Shown: piece after piece, positions 1 to 11,173 of the stretch | How the letters are laid out: the number at the start of each line of letters is the position of its first letter | How positions within the stretch are numbered: position 1 is the first letter of the stretch | From: Enoplolaimus lenunculus | Lineage: Eukaryota; Nematoda; Enoplea; Enoplida; Thoracostomopsidae | Direction: 5' to 3' | NCBI GenBank assembly: GCA_030248215.1 | Contig: JASANG010003148.1 | Span: 62,001-126,000, forward strand | Length of the DNA stretch: 64,000 bases | The notes under the pieces: model-generated | Database searches by the model: none | The model's input: only the letters and a program-made list of their open reading frames with translations | What the model was told of the DNA's origin: nothing | Position numbers and translations under genes: made by a program

Positions 1-37
1 GCAGGCGTTTTACACGGGCCAACGTAAACATTAATAC

Positions 38-248
38 AATGTAAAAAAATCGCGAGTCAAATTGACTATCTCCGAAATAGGCTCTACAGGACTACACAAT
101 CTGACAGTCAAATTCGACTCCGCGACAGACCAAAGTGCGATTCAGCGAGTCGAATTTGACTCTGGCGGAGTCGAATTTGACTCAGATTGTGTAGTTCCGT
201 AGAGCCTATTTCGGAGACAGTCAATTTGACTCAACATTTTTTGCAGTG
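38..248. repeat. Palindromic CACTG-type MITE, copy 1
   Basis: The two halves are inverted copies of each other: blocks reading GAGTCAAATTTGACTC and CCTATTTCGGAGA occur in opposite orientation around a short centre, and the right end is TTTTTTGCAGTG. The left end has drifted. The whole unit could fold as one long hairpin. It has no coding capacity and belongs to the same family as copies near 10.36, 11.48, 12.31 and 42.5 kb. Confidence 0.75.
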
Positions 249-249
249 T

Positions 250-1779
250 AGGTTTAGTGCAACCACCGTTATCTCATTGTATACGTTGTTTAAAAGCTGC
301 AGACACAAAAACGTTGTTAAAAAACAATATTTTTCAACATAAAAAGCAAAAAAACGCAACTTTTCTGCAGTGCAGATGTTTACAGACTTGAAACGTAATT
401 TGCTGTTTAGGGACAGAGTTGCTACCATTTTTGTTTTGCATTACAAGTTCAAGTTTACCTCGAGTTGTAAAAATTGCGTCATCGGACTTAATTGGTAAAA
501 CGTCATTTTACGAAAAAAGAGGCCACTCGTTTTATGAATGATGTGATAGGGAATTAACGCTCATGTAATGATCGGTGGCGGAACGTTTTTTGCGGCACTG
601 AAATAGAGTTAAATTAAGCTTTAGAGTAATTTTTTTGCTTAGGCTTAGGATTCGACTTTAAACTTAGGCTTAGGACTCGACTTTATGCTTAGGCTTAAGA
701 TTCGACTTTAGGCTTAGGCTTAATAGATATAAACTTATTCTTACGCTTAGGCTTAGAAATATGCTTATATACACTAAGTACTATTACGGTCCTGTTCTAT
801 ACATTGGCAGCAATTAGTGATGAATTTAGTGATATTCTATAACTTAGAATCGGAGCCAAAACGCTTCGAGTGTTTTGAAATATTGCTAAACGAAAGTTTG
901 CTCAAAAATGATTCGATTTTAAGAACTATAGAAGATTTTAAATTTTCGTCACCTCAACTAAAATTATTCATTACTCAAATTTGAATATTTGAAAAATAAG
1001 CTGGTTTAATTTCTGAGAGCCAGACTAGCCAAATTTTAAGGCAAATATTCTAACAGCTCACAGATTGTTCAATGTTGCTTACGGAGCTGAATCGAACGGT
1101 GTTTAAATTTTCCGCAATCAGGCAACTGGTTTACGAGTTAATGTCAAATAAACCGGTAATGATTCGTGAATACTGAAGCCGACAGTCTGGGTTCAATATG
1201 ACTACCATGTTTTTAAAAATCTTCCTTAAAAGCGTGTGTACGCCATAGGTACTTTGAATATCTCCAATACTGTTTTTGACCAGCAACATGTAGAATCATT
1301 GTCTATCCTAAAAAGGGCCTATGTTAATACTCTTACGTACTGCATGTCCGGAATAAGAGGGGGGACTAATATTTATTTTGCCTCTCTAGAGGGTATCCCC
1401 TTGTTATTCGGTTACTATCAGTTATTTCTTTTTAACCCGCCCTCCGTTCGTTACTGACATATATCCAGTATTGCAACTATTGCGTTGAATTAAACGCGTA
1501 TTTCTCTTGTGTCAATAGCTTGAACGATAATACAAGGTTATACTTCGGTATGTACTTTCAAAACTTAAGTATGCTTTAAACTTTCCAGCTCAACTTTATT
1601 TGGTCCTGGAGTCATTTATGCGCTACAATTAGGGATAATTGACATTTATGGACTCTAATTAGTGTTTTTGGATTCTATCCACTTACGGAATCTTATTATT
1701 GATACGGACTCCTATTGATTGGGACTCAAAATGGGGACCCCCATCTTATTACCCCCCTCTTATTCGGGTCACTACAGTA
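250..1779 (+). repeat. Left copy of a direct duplication (partner 5,990-8,273)
   Basis: Long stretches match the region 5,990-8,273 in the same orientation. Shared landmarks are the CAACCACCGTT start, a block ending in GAGGCCACTCGTTTTATGAA, a TTAGGC element and the CTACAGTA end. This copy has about 430 bases (930-1,360) that the other lacks. It lacks two transposons present in the other, so it preserves their empty sites. Inside it, GAATAAGAGGGGGG near 1,350 recurs inverted near 1,760, so part may itself be a TIR element. No gene was seen in 1-2,839. Confidence 0.75.
559..808. mobile_element. hAT-like MITE with internal TTAGGC repeats
   Basis: The left end resembles the family terminus (ATGTAATGATC then GGCGGAACG) and the right end reads CCTGTTCTATACATTGGC, its imperfect inverse. 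The interior is CTTAGG-type hexamer arrays (GCTTAGGCTTAGG). The same insertion sits in the partner duplication at 6,462-6,620, so it predates the duplication. It is non-autonomous and has no transposase. Confidence 0.65.
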
Positions 1780-1805
1780 CGTCGCGCTTTGTTGCACAAC
1801 TGCAA

Positions 1806-1905
1806 TATAGTAGGATTGGAGCTTTAAGCATTTTTTGCCTAGGCTTCGGCTTAGGTTTAGGAATATGCTTAATATAAGATTACGGCCGTTAAAGTAACAT
1901 TGGCC
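1806..1905. mobile_element. Fragment of a TTAGGC-bearing MITE
   Basis: CTTCGGCTTAGG, GAATATGCTTA and a right terminus ACATTGGCC match the other family members. The left terminus is missing. Only the right half is recognisable. Confidence 0.5.
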
Positions 1906-2877
1906 CTCACCGGCAAGCGAGTGCTCAAACAACATACCACCAATCAAAACCGCGTTTTATGACAGATGTTTATGGTATAAAAAACGAAACTAAAAAACTA
2001 GAAATAAATTCAGCAAATATGAACAAAAAATATATAAATTCAAAAAAATTGTAGTTTTACTAAATTTGGTCTATACCTATGATTTCCGACCGGGGTGGAG
2101 CCAGACGAGACCATTGATGCGTGCCCTAAATTTATCGAATTTATTTCTGTAAATAACGTAATGTTAGCCGAAATAATTAGGCTTAAACAAATTCATGTGC
2201 TTAAGTAATTGACGTAGCCCTCTTCAAAACAGAATTTATGCTTTTGCCCTTAATAACGAGTGGACAGTTCTTGTAACAATCATTACTGACTCGAACATTA
2301 TACAATGAAAAATTGTTAGTTCAATAGTTTTACAAAGCGCAAAATGTTTCGAGGGGGTCGCTTTTTAAGCAGGACTGTTCTAAAATTGTTTGGGGGGAAG
2401 ATTGATCAGAACAGTGCCTATTTAGTTATGTGGCATTCAAATATCCGGACAGCCAGGTAGAAATAAGAAAATTATATTTTCTGAACGGCAAAAAAGAAAT
2501 ATGAGCAATTTACCGGTTTTTTGAAGATTCTGGTAAGAAACGATGAAGCGTCTAAATACGCTTAGGTAAACTAATAAAGGGGTCTTTTCGGCTATCTCTC
2601 CCCAGCACGCGTTTGCCCAAAATTGGTCGCATTTTGAAAATTTTTGCATATTTGAGCTTCTCATGGCATCGTCTGATCGAAACTAAAGACCAATAAGTTT
2701 TTATAAAGTCTTGTTGCTGTTTTCAATGGGATTTTGGTTGGAAGTTTTCGCTTCAGGGTGAAGTGTTTTGAAGTTTTTCCGCTTACAACAAATGTTCTGA
2801 AAGATACTATTTGAAGCGTGAATAGCGTTAAAAATAGCGTTACATTTTTGACACGATTCGCAAACACCAAGTTGTAC

Positions 2878-4853
2878 CTGTAGTTATCTCGTCCAACGCG
2901 ATACTTCCGGCGACTCCGCCAGCAACAACTCCTGCAGGTCCCCCTGCTAATCCACCAATCACGCCACCTGCCACAACTCCAGTTGTACGAGTAGCTGACT
3001 TCATTGCTTTATCGCCTTCCGGTCTATTACCCGTTGCATAGTGAATCACTGAAAATCAAATTTTATTAAGTTTAAAAAATCAGTCAGTACATTGTAATGC
3101 AACCAGCCAGAAAATTACTTGCTAAAATTGGGCAAACTGTCCCAAATACATTATAGATGGTCACGTGATATAAGGATATCCGGGTATGAAAAATATCGGA
3201 TATGTATCCGAAAAGAAACGTGTACCCAGATATCCGGATATCTGGATATTCGGAATGCCGGATATCTCAAATGCTATAGTGTCAAAATTTTTTGGAATAA
3301 TTTGCATTGTTTCAACATTAAAGTAGCTGTAGCTGACGAAAAAAACTTGTGTAGTCAAACCTGAGTTAAAATACTTAACCTCATTTTTGCATAATTTCAT
3401 GATGATTTAAAATTTTAATTAATATTAAAACATGCCAAAATTAAAAAACTTCAATTTAGCTTAATATTTATCGAAATATAATGACTTCGTATTTTTAAAT
3501 TATCTCAAAATTTGCATAGGGAAAAATTTGCATTGAATACACACCGTCAAGCATAAATTTGTTACCTTTGCAAGAAACAAAATCTACTTATATCCATATA
3601 CCAAGTCGCGTCGCGAGATTACATACTGGGCGTCATTTAAATTGTCATCGCTCTTGACTTAATAAAACGCCAAGCCTAACTGAGTATGATGCTAATTAGT
3701 AAAAGGCTAGCTTGCAAATCTAGCAATCTGTAAAGGACACATAGGAGCCAAATCGGCATTATGTTCCTATATAATAAAACTAGAACGGGCTCTGCAGTTT
3801 TGGACCAATATTTTTTAACAATGTAAACAATCAAAACATATTTGTTCCTAAGTTTAAGCCTCCTCAGCGTAATACGCGCAAGTCTAAAACAAAGCTTTGG
3901 CTAAGCCCAAGCAAAAAAATAGTCTAAAATTTAAGCCTTGTCTAAATTTCGGTCCAGTGACCAGACGGGCACCAGTTGATTCAGAGGTGAGCGGGCGGGC
4001 GTGTACACCCACCGTCAGAGATTTTTGTAATAAAATTATGAAGTCTTTACAATTTTTTTATTCAAGAATTTTTTTGTGAGGAAATGATAAGGCCCCCTAC
4101 CTTGCAATTTCCCCATCAGAAAGTTTTTCTGCAGCTAAAATTATATGGTCCCTATATTACAAATTTTACGTCTCATGTATATATAATTCGAGAGAAAGGG
4201 GACATTCGATATAATCGGAGACAAACCAAATCAACTCAATTTCAGATGGCTACGCAAGTATTTCTTAGTTAGTAGCCATATTACAAACCAAATACCCAGC
4301 ACTATTGACGCAGTTGCATAAGAATTGTATTTTGTTACGCTCATAGCAATCAGCTTGTGAGTCAGGGTACATCTCATAGAGCAAAAAGTTAAAACAAATG
4401 CTTGAAAAACAATAATTGAGGTTCGGAAACCCACAAAAACGATAAATCGAGTTTTGGATATTTGAAACAGTCAATTTAATTTCGAATATTCAGATATCCG
4501 GATACGAAAAAAATCCGATGCCTATCACAAAAATATATATTGTGTAAAATTTCAAAACACAAAAAGTATGTTTTCGTATCGTAAAATTCTGCCGCTGAAT
4601 GCTGTTTACCTCCTTTGACATGGCCAACAACTGGAACCCCGTCGACAAATCCGTTCATTTCGTCTACGAATTCCATTTGAGTTGCCTTTGCTTTTATTTT
4701 GTCGCCCTTTGCCGCTTCGACCGCTGATCTCATTTGGGACACCACCGGGCAGCGTTTTGAAAAACTTTTCTGGGTCCGTGTTGCCCCCTCTGAGTCGCGA
4801 GTAAGCCATTGAACAAGTGATTTTAGTTGAGATGCAATTGGGACAGTGTCCAT
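2878..4853 (-). CDS. Small glycine-rich (glycine-zipper-like) protein, 3' end unresolved
   Basis: Two exons: 4,853-4,610 (start ATG at 4,853) and 3,048-2,878, joined by GT-AG splice sites with matching phase (GGAG|GTAAAC and TTTTCAG|TG). The protein begins MDTVPIASQLKSLVQ and contains CPVVSQ and VPVVGHVKG. It then has a GDKAMKSATRTTGVVAGG stretch leading into alternating GG/AGG repeats that could form a membrane-packing glycine zipper. I remember similar uncharacterised proteins from nematodes and other invertebrates; no function is known to me. Exon 2 ends at a good donor (ACAG|GTACAA), but I found no convincing third exon. If that intron is retained, the frame stops at 2,840 after a short unrelated tail. 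The gene sits between the two copies of a direct duplication. Confidence 0.7.
3160..3275. repeat. ATATCCGGATAT-rich inverted repeat
   Basis: Several copies of GATATCCGGATA and its variants in both orientations lie in the intron of the glycine-rich gene. Related sequence occurs at 4,478-4,530, 2,436-2,460 and 9,335-9,400. It is probably a decayed palindromic element, with no coding content. Confidence 0.45.
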
Positions 4854-5989
4854 TGTATTCGAAAAAAACTCTTTATTTTAATTTTGAAATTTTGTATGTC
4901 CCTGAATACCTTCATAGGTCAGGGGCGGAACGTTTTTGTGTGGGACTGCAATAGAGTAAGCTTAAGCTTTGGACTAATTTTTTTCTTGGTTTAGGCTTTA
5001 GACTTTGGCTTAGGCTTAGAAATATCCTCATTCTTACGCTTAGGCTTAGGCTTAGGAACATGCTTATAACACTGTTCCGCCCTTGTTCTTTGCATTGGCC
5101 ACAGGAAAAACTAAAAACATTGTGACATCCTTACTTTAATATTTTAAATCTTAGATTTCAATTCTAAAACTTTTAGCTGAAATCTAAAATGTTGCCTACT
5201 GCTATTATTATGGTCCATGTTAAGTTTGAACCACTAGTTGATACTCATGGGACATCCACGTTATACTGTCTACGCTACTGTATAAAATGTAGATCCACTT
5301 TGCTGCAATGGCGGTGCAAAACAATATGGTTCTTTAAAATATTAGGACTTTTAACAGAGAGGGTATTTTGCCAGTGTGTTTTGGCAGTAGTCCCTTTGAA
5401 GGGGGAAGGGACAATGTGGATACTGTTTGGACACATTGTCTGACAACAAGAGATCCTTCGAACAGACTCTATATAATCGCTAAACAGAGTTCCTTCGGAC
5501 AAACTTTGTGTTATGAGATAAGCTGAGCCCCCTTCCGACAGACTCTGGACAAAACACATGCCCTTTTTATAACCTATGGACAATGGGCATGTGTATGTGC
5601 GATTATATGACGAAGTATGCGAGGTAGGTTCAGAGGGTCTGCCAGCTGTCAGGTGGGGGTAAACATTATGTAGGTGATTTTTGGATATCTTGTTTATAAA
5701 CACTAATGTGGATGACCAATAACTTGGTTGCAGTTGTATTCTAGGCAGATCGTGTGGCGAGATAAAGCGCTTCAAGCAATCTGAATTCCATTGCCTTGTA
5801 GAAAAATATAGTGAAATCTTTCACTGGAGTACGTATATATAATTTTTTTGACAATAATAAAGGGATCTAGAAGTTAAAGTGCCCTGAAAGGGCCATGAAA
5901 CAAGAACAAGGTTACAAACTGCATCAGAAAGAATTTTGTAAAGTGTACAACCAAATTGGAGCAAAATGCACTGTAAATTCCAATGAGTT
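4854..5989. other. Gene-free spacer with a MITE and a degenerate tandem repeat
   Basis: It contains the TTAGGC MITE at 4,915-5,100, then a weak tandem repeat at about 5,450-5,555. There CCTTCGAACAGACTCT, CCTTCGGACAAACTTT and CCTTCCGACAGACTCT are spaced roughly 45-50 bases apart. GACAATGTGGATA and its inverted partner GACACATTGTC flank 5,410-5,441. A 166-codon minus-strand frame (5,775-5,275) spans this repeat. It has no recognisable domain and I do not call it a gene. Confidence 0.5.
4915..5100. mobile_element. hAT-like MITE with TTAGGC repeats
   Basis: AGGGGCGGAACG at the left and GTTCCGCCCTTGTTC...GCATTGGCC at the right are inverted ends. The centre has GGCTTAGGCTTAGG. The first ten or so bases of the left terminus are degraded. 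Confidence 0.65.
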
Positions 5990-6042
5990 AAGGTTCAGTG
6001 TAACCACCGTTTTCTGATTGAATACGTTGTTCAAAAGCATGC

Positions 6043-6197
6043 GGCCCATGTATAGAACATGGCCGGATCATTTTCCGGAAGGGCTGTAATAGAGTCGGTT
6101 TTAAGCTTTATACTAATTTTTTGCTCAGGCTCAGGCTCAGCCTTAGGCTTAGGAATATGCTTATGCTACTGTTCCGGCCCTGTTCTATACTTTTACC
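6043..6197. mobile_element. Short TTAGGC MITE inserted in the duplication
   Basis: It starts GGCCCATGTATAGAACATGG and ends TGTTCTATACTTTTACC, with an interior CTTAGGCTTAGGAATATGC. It is flanked by AAAGCATGC on the left and AAAGCTGC on the right. The homologous site near 291-299 in the left duplicate is a single uninterrupted AAAGCTGC, so this is an insertion with an approximately 8-bp target duplication. Confidence 0.75.
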
Positions 6198-6461
6198 AAA
6201 GCTGCAAACTGTTGCAAAAACGTTGTTAAAAACACTATTTTTCTACATAAAAGCAAAAATGCAAGTTTTCTCCAGTGCAGATGTTTACAGACTGAAACGT
6301 AATTTGCTGTTTAGGGACAGAGTTGCTACCATTTTCGTTTTGCGTTACAAGTTCAAGTTTACCTCGAGTTGTAAGGATTGCGTCATCGGACTTAATTGGT
6401 AAAACGTCATTTTACGAAAAAAGAGGCCACTCGTTTTATGAATGATGTCATAGGCAACTAG

Positions 6462-6620
6462 CGCCCATGTAATGATCAGTGATGGAACCCAATTTTTTGC
6501 TTAGGTTTAGGATTCGACTTCGTGCTTAGGCTTAGTTATTAACTCATTCTTACGCTTAGGCTAGGCTTAGGAATATGCTTATATATACTAAGTACTGGTA
6601 CGACCCTGTTCTTTACTGCT
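6462..6620. mobile_element. TTAGGC MITE shared by both duplicates
   Basis: CCATGTAATGATCAG at the left and CCTGTTCTTTAC at the right, with GCTTAGGCTAGGCTTAGG inside. It is the counterpart of 559-808, shorter by about 90 bases. Confidence 0.55.
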
Positions 6621-7085
6621 ACCAGACAACCAGTTGGCTGGTAGCCTGTCATTTAGGAATGAATTTAGTGATATTGTATAATTTAACCGAGAAGCCAAAA
6701 CGTTTGGCGTCTTAATGAGTCGATTTTAAAAACTATAAGATTTCAAACTTGGGGGACTGATATTTATTTGGCCTCTCAAGAGGGTACCCCCTCTTGTTCG
6801 GTTACAAACTGATATATATTTTAACCCGCCTTCGTCATTGATATATTCTGTATTGCAACTAGCCGTAAATTAAACGTTTATTTGTCTTGTATCAAAACCT
6901 TGAGCGATAACGCAAGGTGGTTATACCTTAGAATGTACTATTAAAACTATTGTTTTAAAGTTTCTAACTGTATTTGGTGCTGGAGTTATTTATGCACTAC
7001 AATGTGGGATAATTCGCATCATGGACACTAACTAGGGTTCACGGACTCTATCCGCTTATGGACTCTTATCAGTGATACGAACTCC

Positions 7086-8194
7086 GGCCCATATATACTT
7101 GACAGCCGTCCCAAAATCCCACCGTCCCAGCTAAAAAATTGATAGCTCTTGTTTGTGGTGAAATTTTGGGATTTTGTGATTTCAAAAGAATTCATTGCAG
7201 CCAATTCCTTTGGCTTAGTTTTAGGCTTTACGTTTTGGCTTACGCAATTCTTTGTCTCAAGATTATGTCTAGAAATCGGCAAGGCTCAATCTTAGGCTTA
7301 GGTGGGATTTAGGCGTTTAGGTGTACGGTTTGGCGTAAAGCTTAGATATTCATAAACTTTAGACATGCATTAGCCCTAAGCTTGGGCATCGACTTAGGCT
7401 ACGGCTTAGGCTTAGCTTAAGTTTAGGCTTAGGCTTAAGGCATGGGTTGAGGCTTAGGCTGACGCTTAAAAATTGGCTTTAGTAAAACATAGATTAAATC
7501 TTAAATGACCCTCAAGGTAAAATCTTAGGCTTAGGCTTAGGCTTAGGCTTAGGTTTGGGCTTAAGGCAAGGGCTTAGGCTTAGGATTAGGCTTAGGCTGC
7601 AGGGGCATCCCACCTTCAACATATCTGAAATCCCAATCCCATTAGGCTTGGCTTAGGCTTGAGTTTAGGGTTAGGCTTAGGCTTTACTAGCAGGCTTTGC
7701 TTTAAGCATAGATTAGATATTAAATGGCCCTTGGACTAAACCGCGGCTTAGGCTTAGGCTTTGGCATCCCAAAATCCCACATTTGACCATGTCCCGAAAT
7801 CTCAAAATCCCAACATCACGCCTTCCACCATATCCCAAAATCCCACCTTCCACCATATCCCGAAATACCGAAAGACACCTTCCACCATATCCCGAAATCC
7901 CAAAGTCCCGTCTTCCAGCATATTCCGAAATCACTAAATCAAAAATCCACATTCCACCATATCCCGAAATCCCAAAGTCCCAAAATCCCACCTTCGACCA
8001 TATCCCGAAGTCCCAAAATCCCACCTTCGACTATATCCCGAAGTCCCCAAATCCCACCTTCGACCATATCCCAAAATCCCCAAATCCCTAATTCGACCAT
8101 ATTACAAAATCCCAAAATCCCACCGTCGATCATACCTCAAATTACTGCGTTATGATGGTGGGATTTTGGGATGGCAGCGAGATTTACATAGGCC
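7086..8194. mobile_element. 1.1-kb hAT-like element with TTAGGC array and minisatellite
   Basis: The terminal 38 bases at each end are inverted copies without gaps. They begin GGCCCATATATA on the left and GGCCTATGTAAA on the right (reverse complement), and both end in CCCAAAATCCCACC. The flanks are CGAACTCC (7,078-7,085) and TGAACTCC (8,195-8,202), an 8-bp target duplication with one mismatch. The left duplicate keeps the empty site CGGACTCC at 1,705-1,712. The interior is first telomere-type hexamers (about 7,200-7,760) and then a minisatellite (about 7,775-8,135). There is no transposase frame, so it is non-autonomous. Confidence 0.8.
7775..8135 (+). repeat. ~32-bp minisatellite inside the 1.1-kb element
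   Basis: Eleven or so imperfect units built on CCACCTTCGACCATATCCCG followed by AAATCCCAAAATCC. The same motif (CCCAAAATCCCACC) closes the element's terminal inverted repeats, so the array probably grew from the terminus. Frames read through it on both strands give low-complexity peptides and are not genes. Confidence 0.8.
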
Positions 8195-8831
8195 TGAACT
8201 CCTATTGATTGGGATTCCAAATGGTCACCCCCATTTATTACCCCCACTCTTATATATTCGGGTCTCTACAGTAGACATTATGTTGATATCTTAATATTTA
8301 ATAAAAATGTTTAACCGCCCTTTAATTTCAGTCAATAACTGTTTCGGCGTACCAAACGCTGTTTTTCATGTATGTTGAATGTTTATCTATATGGTGTGCG
8401 TTAAATTTTTTTGTTTGAAATATTCCAAAATAGGCAACAGAGCATCTAGTAAACATGTTTGACATCAATTTCTGTACGTTTGTTTACGGAAAATTGAAAT
8501 TTTGTGTTTCCCGAGAACCACTAAGTATCAGGGTACCACCGGAGGTGTGCCACCGGGTCCGGTAGAACTTCTGTCGGAGCTGCTGTAATTTTCGGTTGGT
8601 GAAACTTTTGTAGAATTTTGCCAAATTTATTTGTTTTGTGAACTTTCGGTTCAATTATGAGAACAAATACGCAAGATTTCGTAAAAATGAGCGTAAATCC
8701 AAAACATTTAAGAACACAAATATTTTTAGTCAATTAAACATTATTTTAACAATCTAATTTACCCTCGCCTCCGGCTTCACCTCCGACTCCGGTTCCGGCA
8801 TACACGCAGAATATATTGGCAGTTTTATGCT

Positions 8832-9004
8832 GGCCTACGTAAAGATCAGGGGCGAAACGTTTTCTCGATACTGCAATAGAGAGTAAGCTTAAAGCTTCAG
8901 AATAATTTTTCGCTTAGGCTTAGGCTTAGGCTTAAAGGTAAGCTCATTCTAATGCTTAAATTTTGGTTTAAGCTTCAGCGTACACTTAAGCTTTTGCTTA
9001 TATT
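8832..9004. mobile_element. TTAGGC MITE, right end lost
   Basis: It begins with a clean family terminus GGCCTACGTAAAGATCAGGG and has GCTTAGGCTTAGGCTTAGGC inside. It then runs into a different repeat that starts GCCTGGTCCAGTTA. Confidence 0.6.
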
Positions 9005-11173
9005 GTGCCTGGTCCAGTTAATCAACCCGCCAAAGATTCAAAGGTCCAAAAAGAACCTGAAGGTCTCGGAGCCAATCAGGGGAGTGTGACCAACTTCATA
9101 ACCAAAAATTAAGATCCGTCACTGCAAAAGGATTCAACGCAGGGTGTTAAGGCTAGTAAAAAATAACGGAAACAAAAAACGGATATTACAGTACCAAAGT
9201 TTCAAAGATGTTTTATGTTTTCATCAACACAATGGAGACGTGCAAATATTCAAAGGGCTTTCTGAAATTTTAAAAATAAAATAGCAGATGCGTCGAAATT
9301 TTTTGGATTTACGCCACTGCACAATTGATAGGCGTCGGATATTTTTTTTTCATATCAGAATATCCGGTAATTTTTGCCGCATATTTATCCATTGTGCAGT
9401 AACCATTTTTCAATTGGCCGCCCTACCTGCAGCCAACGTGACGTTTGACCGCACGGCCGGTCATTGGCCGCCGGCCGGCCAATATACAAATTTTAAGAAT
9501 TATCAAGCATTTTTATAATATATTGTGTCGTTTACAAGCTATATGTATCGTTTTAAGCTCAGTAATTCACAAAAAATGACCTCACTCCAAAATATACGTT
9601 ATACTTCGGATCGCTAATAATAATTGAATTAATATATATTTTCCCACTAAATGCTATGAAATAGCTTTAAAATTAAATTGTTCGGTATTAACGTGTAGTT
9701 GTGTTTTCCGGTTCCGGCTTGCATTATTCACCTTGGTTAAAGCATAAGAGCCTGAGCCGTGAACAAAATATTGGCCCATTTGTTTAATAGTTTGCATATT
9801 CTGCGGTCGCGCAATGTGCGAAAATTTTTGCAAATTTTTGCAAATTTTTGATTTTTGAATGAGCAGCTTGATTTTAGCACAGTTGTAGAAACGATTGGAA
9901 CAATGTTGAATTTTATCAAAATTTGAAGAAAAAAATGAAAAAATTTTATAGTCCCTTTAGAAAATATAGCATTAAATTAATAAAGTTTCATAAAAGCAGG
10001 AACCGCTCGGAACTTCTGCTTGTCTGTTTTGTGCAAGCCGTTGAGAATGATGTGAACTCTAAATTAACATTGTAATGTAGTAAATTATGCCTGCAAAAGA
10101 ACCAAAGTGAAGCTTGGTTATGAACGCAATTTAAGGTGGACAATTACCGCGATGTATAACAGCCTAGTGAATAAATACAAGTATATCATTGTCTATTCCA
10201 GAGTACTGAATTTCTGTATTAAAATTTGGTCGTACGGAAATTACACATTTCACTAAAAATGACAATCAAAATAAAATAGATTTCATTTAGTGTACTAAAA
10301 TATGAACCTTGCACCGAAAATAAATCATGAAAAATAGATTTCGTTTCCGTGGGTACACTGCAAAAAATGTTGAGTCAAATTGACTCTCTTCGAAATAGGT
10401 TCTAAGGGACTATACAATTGAGTCCAATTCGACTCCGACAGAGTCAAATTTGACTCAATAAGTCGCACGCTTGACTCTGGCGGAGTCGAATTTCATTCCT
10501 TCAACTTTATGTTATTTCGCCAGTAATGTAGCAAAAAAGAAGGTAATATCAAAATTAGATATTTTTTTAATTTGGGAAATTGATGGATTTTGAAAATTTT
10601 TGCTTCACTGATTATTCCACGCCCAAATTTGAATTTCTGAAAAATCGAATTTGACTGGTTACATGGAAAATTTCAATATAAATATATACAGCAAAAACAG
10701 TTTTGTTAGGTTTAGCAGAATTTCTGTTTAAGCACTACGTGGCGTTGGCTTATACGTTATGTTAGTGTACAATGTAAACGTATACAAATCATTAACTTGG
10801 CTTGATTTGAAGCTTAAAATCATTTTCGGTGGTAAAACAGTAATAAAGTTTATTTAACACCTCGCATGAACGGCATATAGTGTGTATGTAGTACCACCCA
10901 TAGTGTGGACTGCAAAGCCCAAAGCCAGCTCTATCTGCTTACTGTGGCTCAAAATTTTCAATAGGGGCATCCAAGGAATTTAGTTTACTTGCAAGTGAGG
11001 TTGAAACTTTTCTAACTCTGTGGGGAACATTTTCGATATGCCGGTCGGGAAGTCTTAAAACTGAGAAAATATTGCTTTTTAATTTTGAATCAAGTTTGTG
11101 TTTTTGAGGCAATCACTAGAGTAGTTATCGTGCCCTATATACGTACACTGATTTAGCATTGATTAAAATTAGA
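9005..11173. other. Gene-free spacer
   Basis: 9,005-9,115 is a dispersed repeat (GCCTGGTCCAGTTA, CAACCCGCCAAA, CAGGGGAGTGTGACCAAC) that recurs at 13,277-13,390. 9,410-9,480 is a GC-rich patch with GGCCGCCGGCCGGCC. 10,356-10,495 is a truncated CACTG palindrome. I see no gene in the remainder. Confidence 0.5.
10356..10495. repeat. Palindromic CACTG MITE, truncated copy
   Basis: The left end CACTGCAAAAAATGTTGAG and the inverted centre are present. The right arm stops after GGCGGAGTCGAATTT. Confidence 0.65.

Larger units (their letters stand above)
5990..8273 (+). repeat. Right copy of the direct duplication, with two nested insertions
   Basis: Homologous to 250-1,779 in the same orientation. 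The alignment is broken by a 155-bp insertion (6,043-6,197) and a 1.1-kb insertion (7,086-8,194). Both are flanked by short target duplications whose single copy is intact in the left duplicate. A deletion relative to the left copy lies near 6,745. There is no open frame beyond short shadows. Confidence 0.75.

Noticed and set aside
2083-2133. Possible third exon of the glycine-rich gene
   Set aside because: The phase and splice sites would fit, but the peptide (GHASMVSSGSTPVGNHR) does not resemble what I remember of the family, so I left the 3' end open.
5450-5555. CRISPR-like spaced repeats
   Set aside because: Only three degenerate units with unequal spacing in a eukaryotic genome; it is an ordinary tandem repeat.
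5275-5775. 166-codon minus-strand frame with repeated QSLSEG
   Set aside because: The repeats come from a DNA tandem repeat; there is no conserved domain and no sensible splice context.
7500-7560. True telomere or chromosome end
   Set aside because: The TTAGGC runs are short, broken and bounded by transposon ends inside ordinary sequence, with genes on both sides further out.
7713-8133. Frames of about 100 codons on both strands
   Set aside because: They are translations of the 32-bp minisatellite and mirror one another; there is no codon or domain signal.
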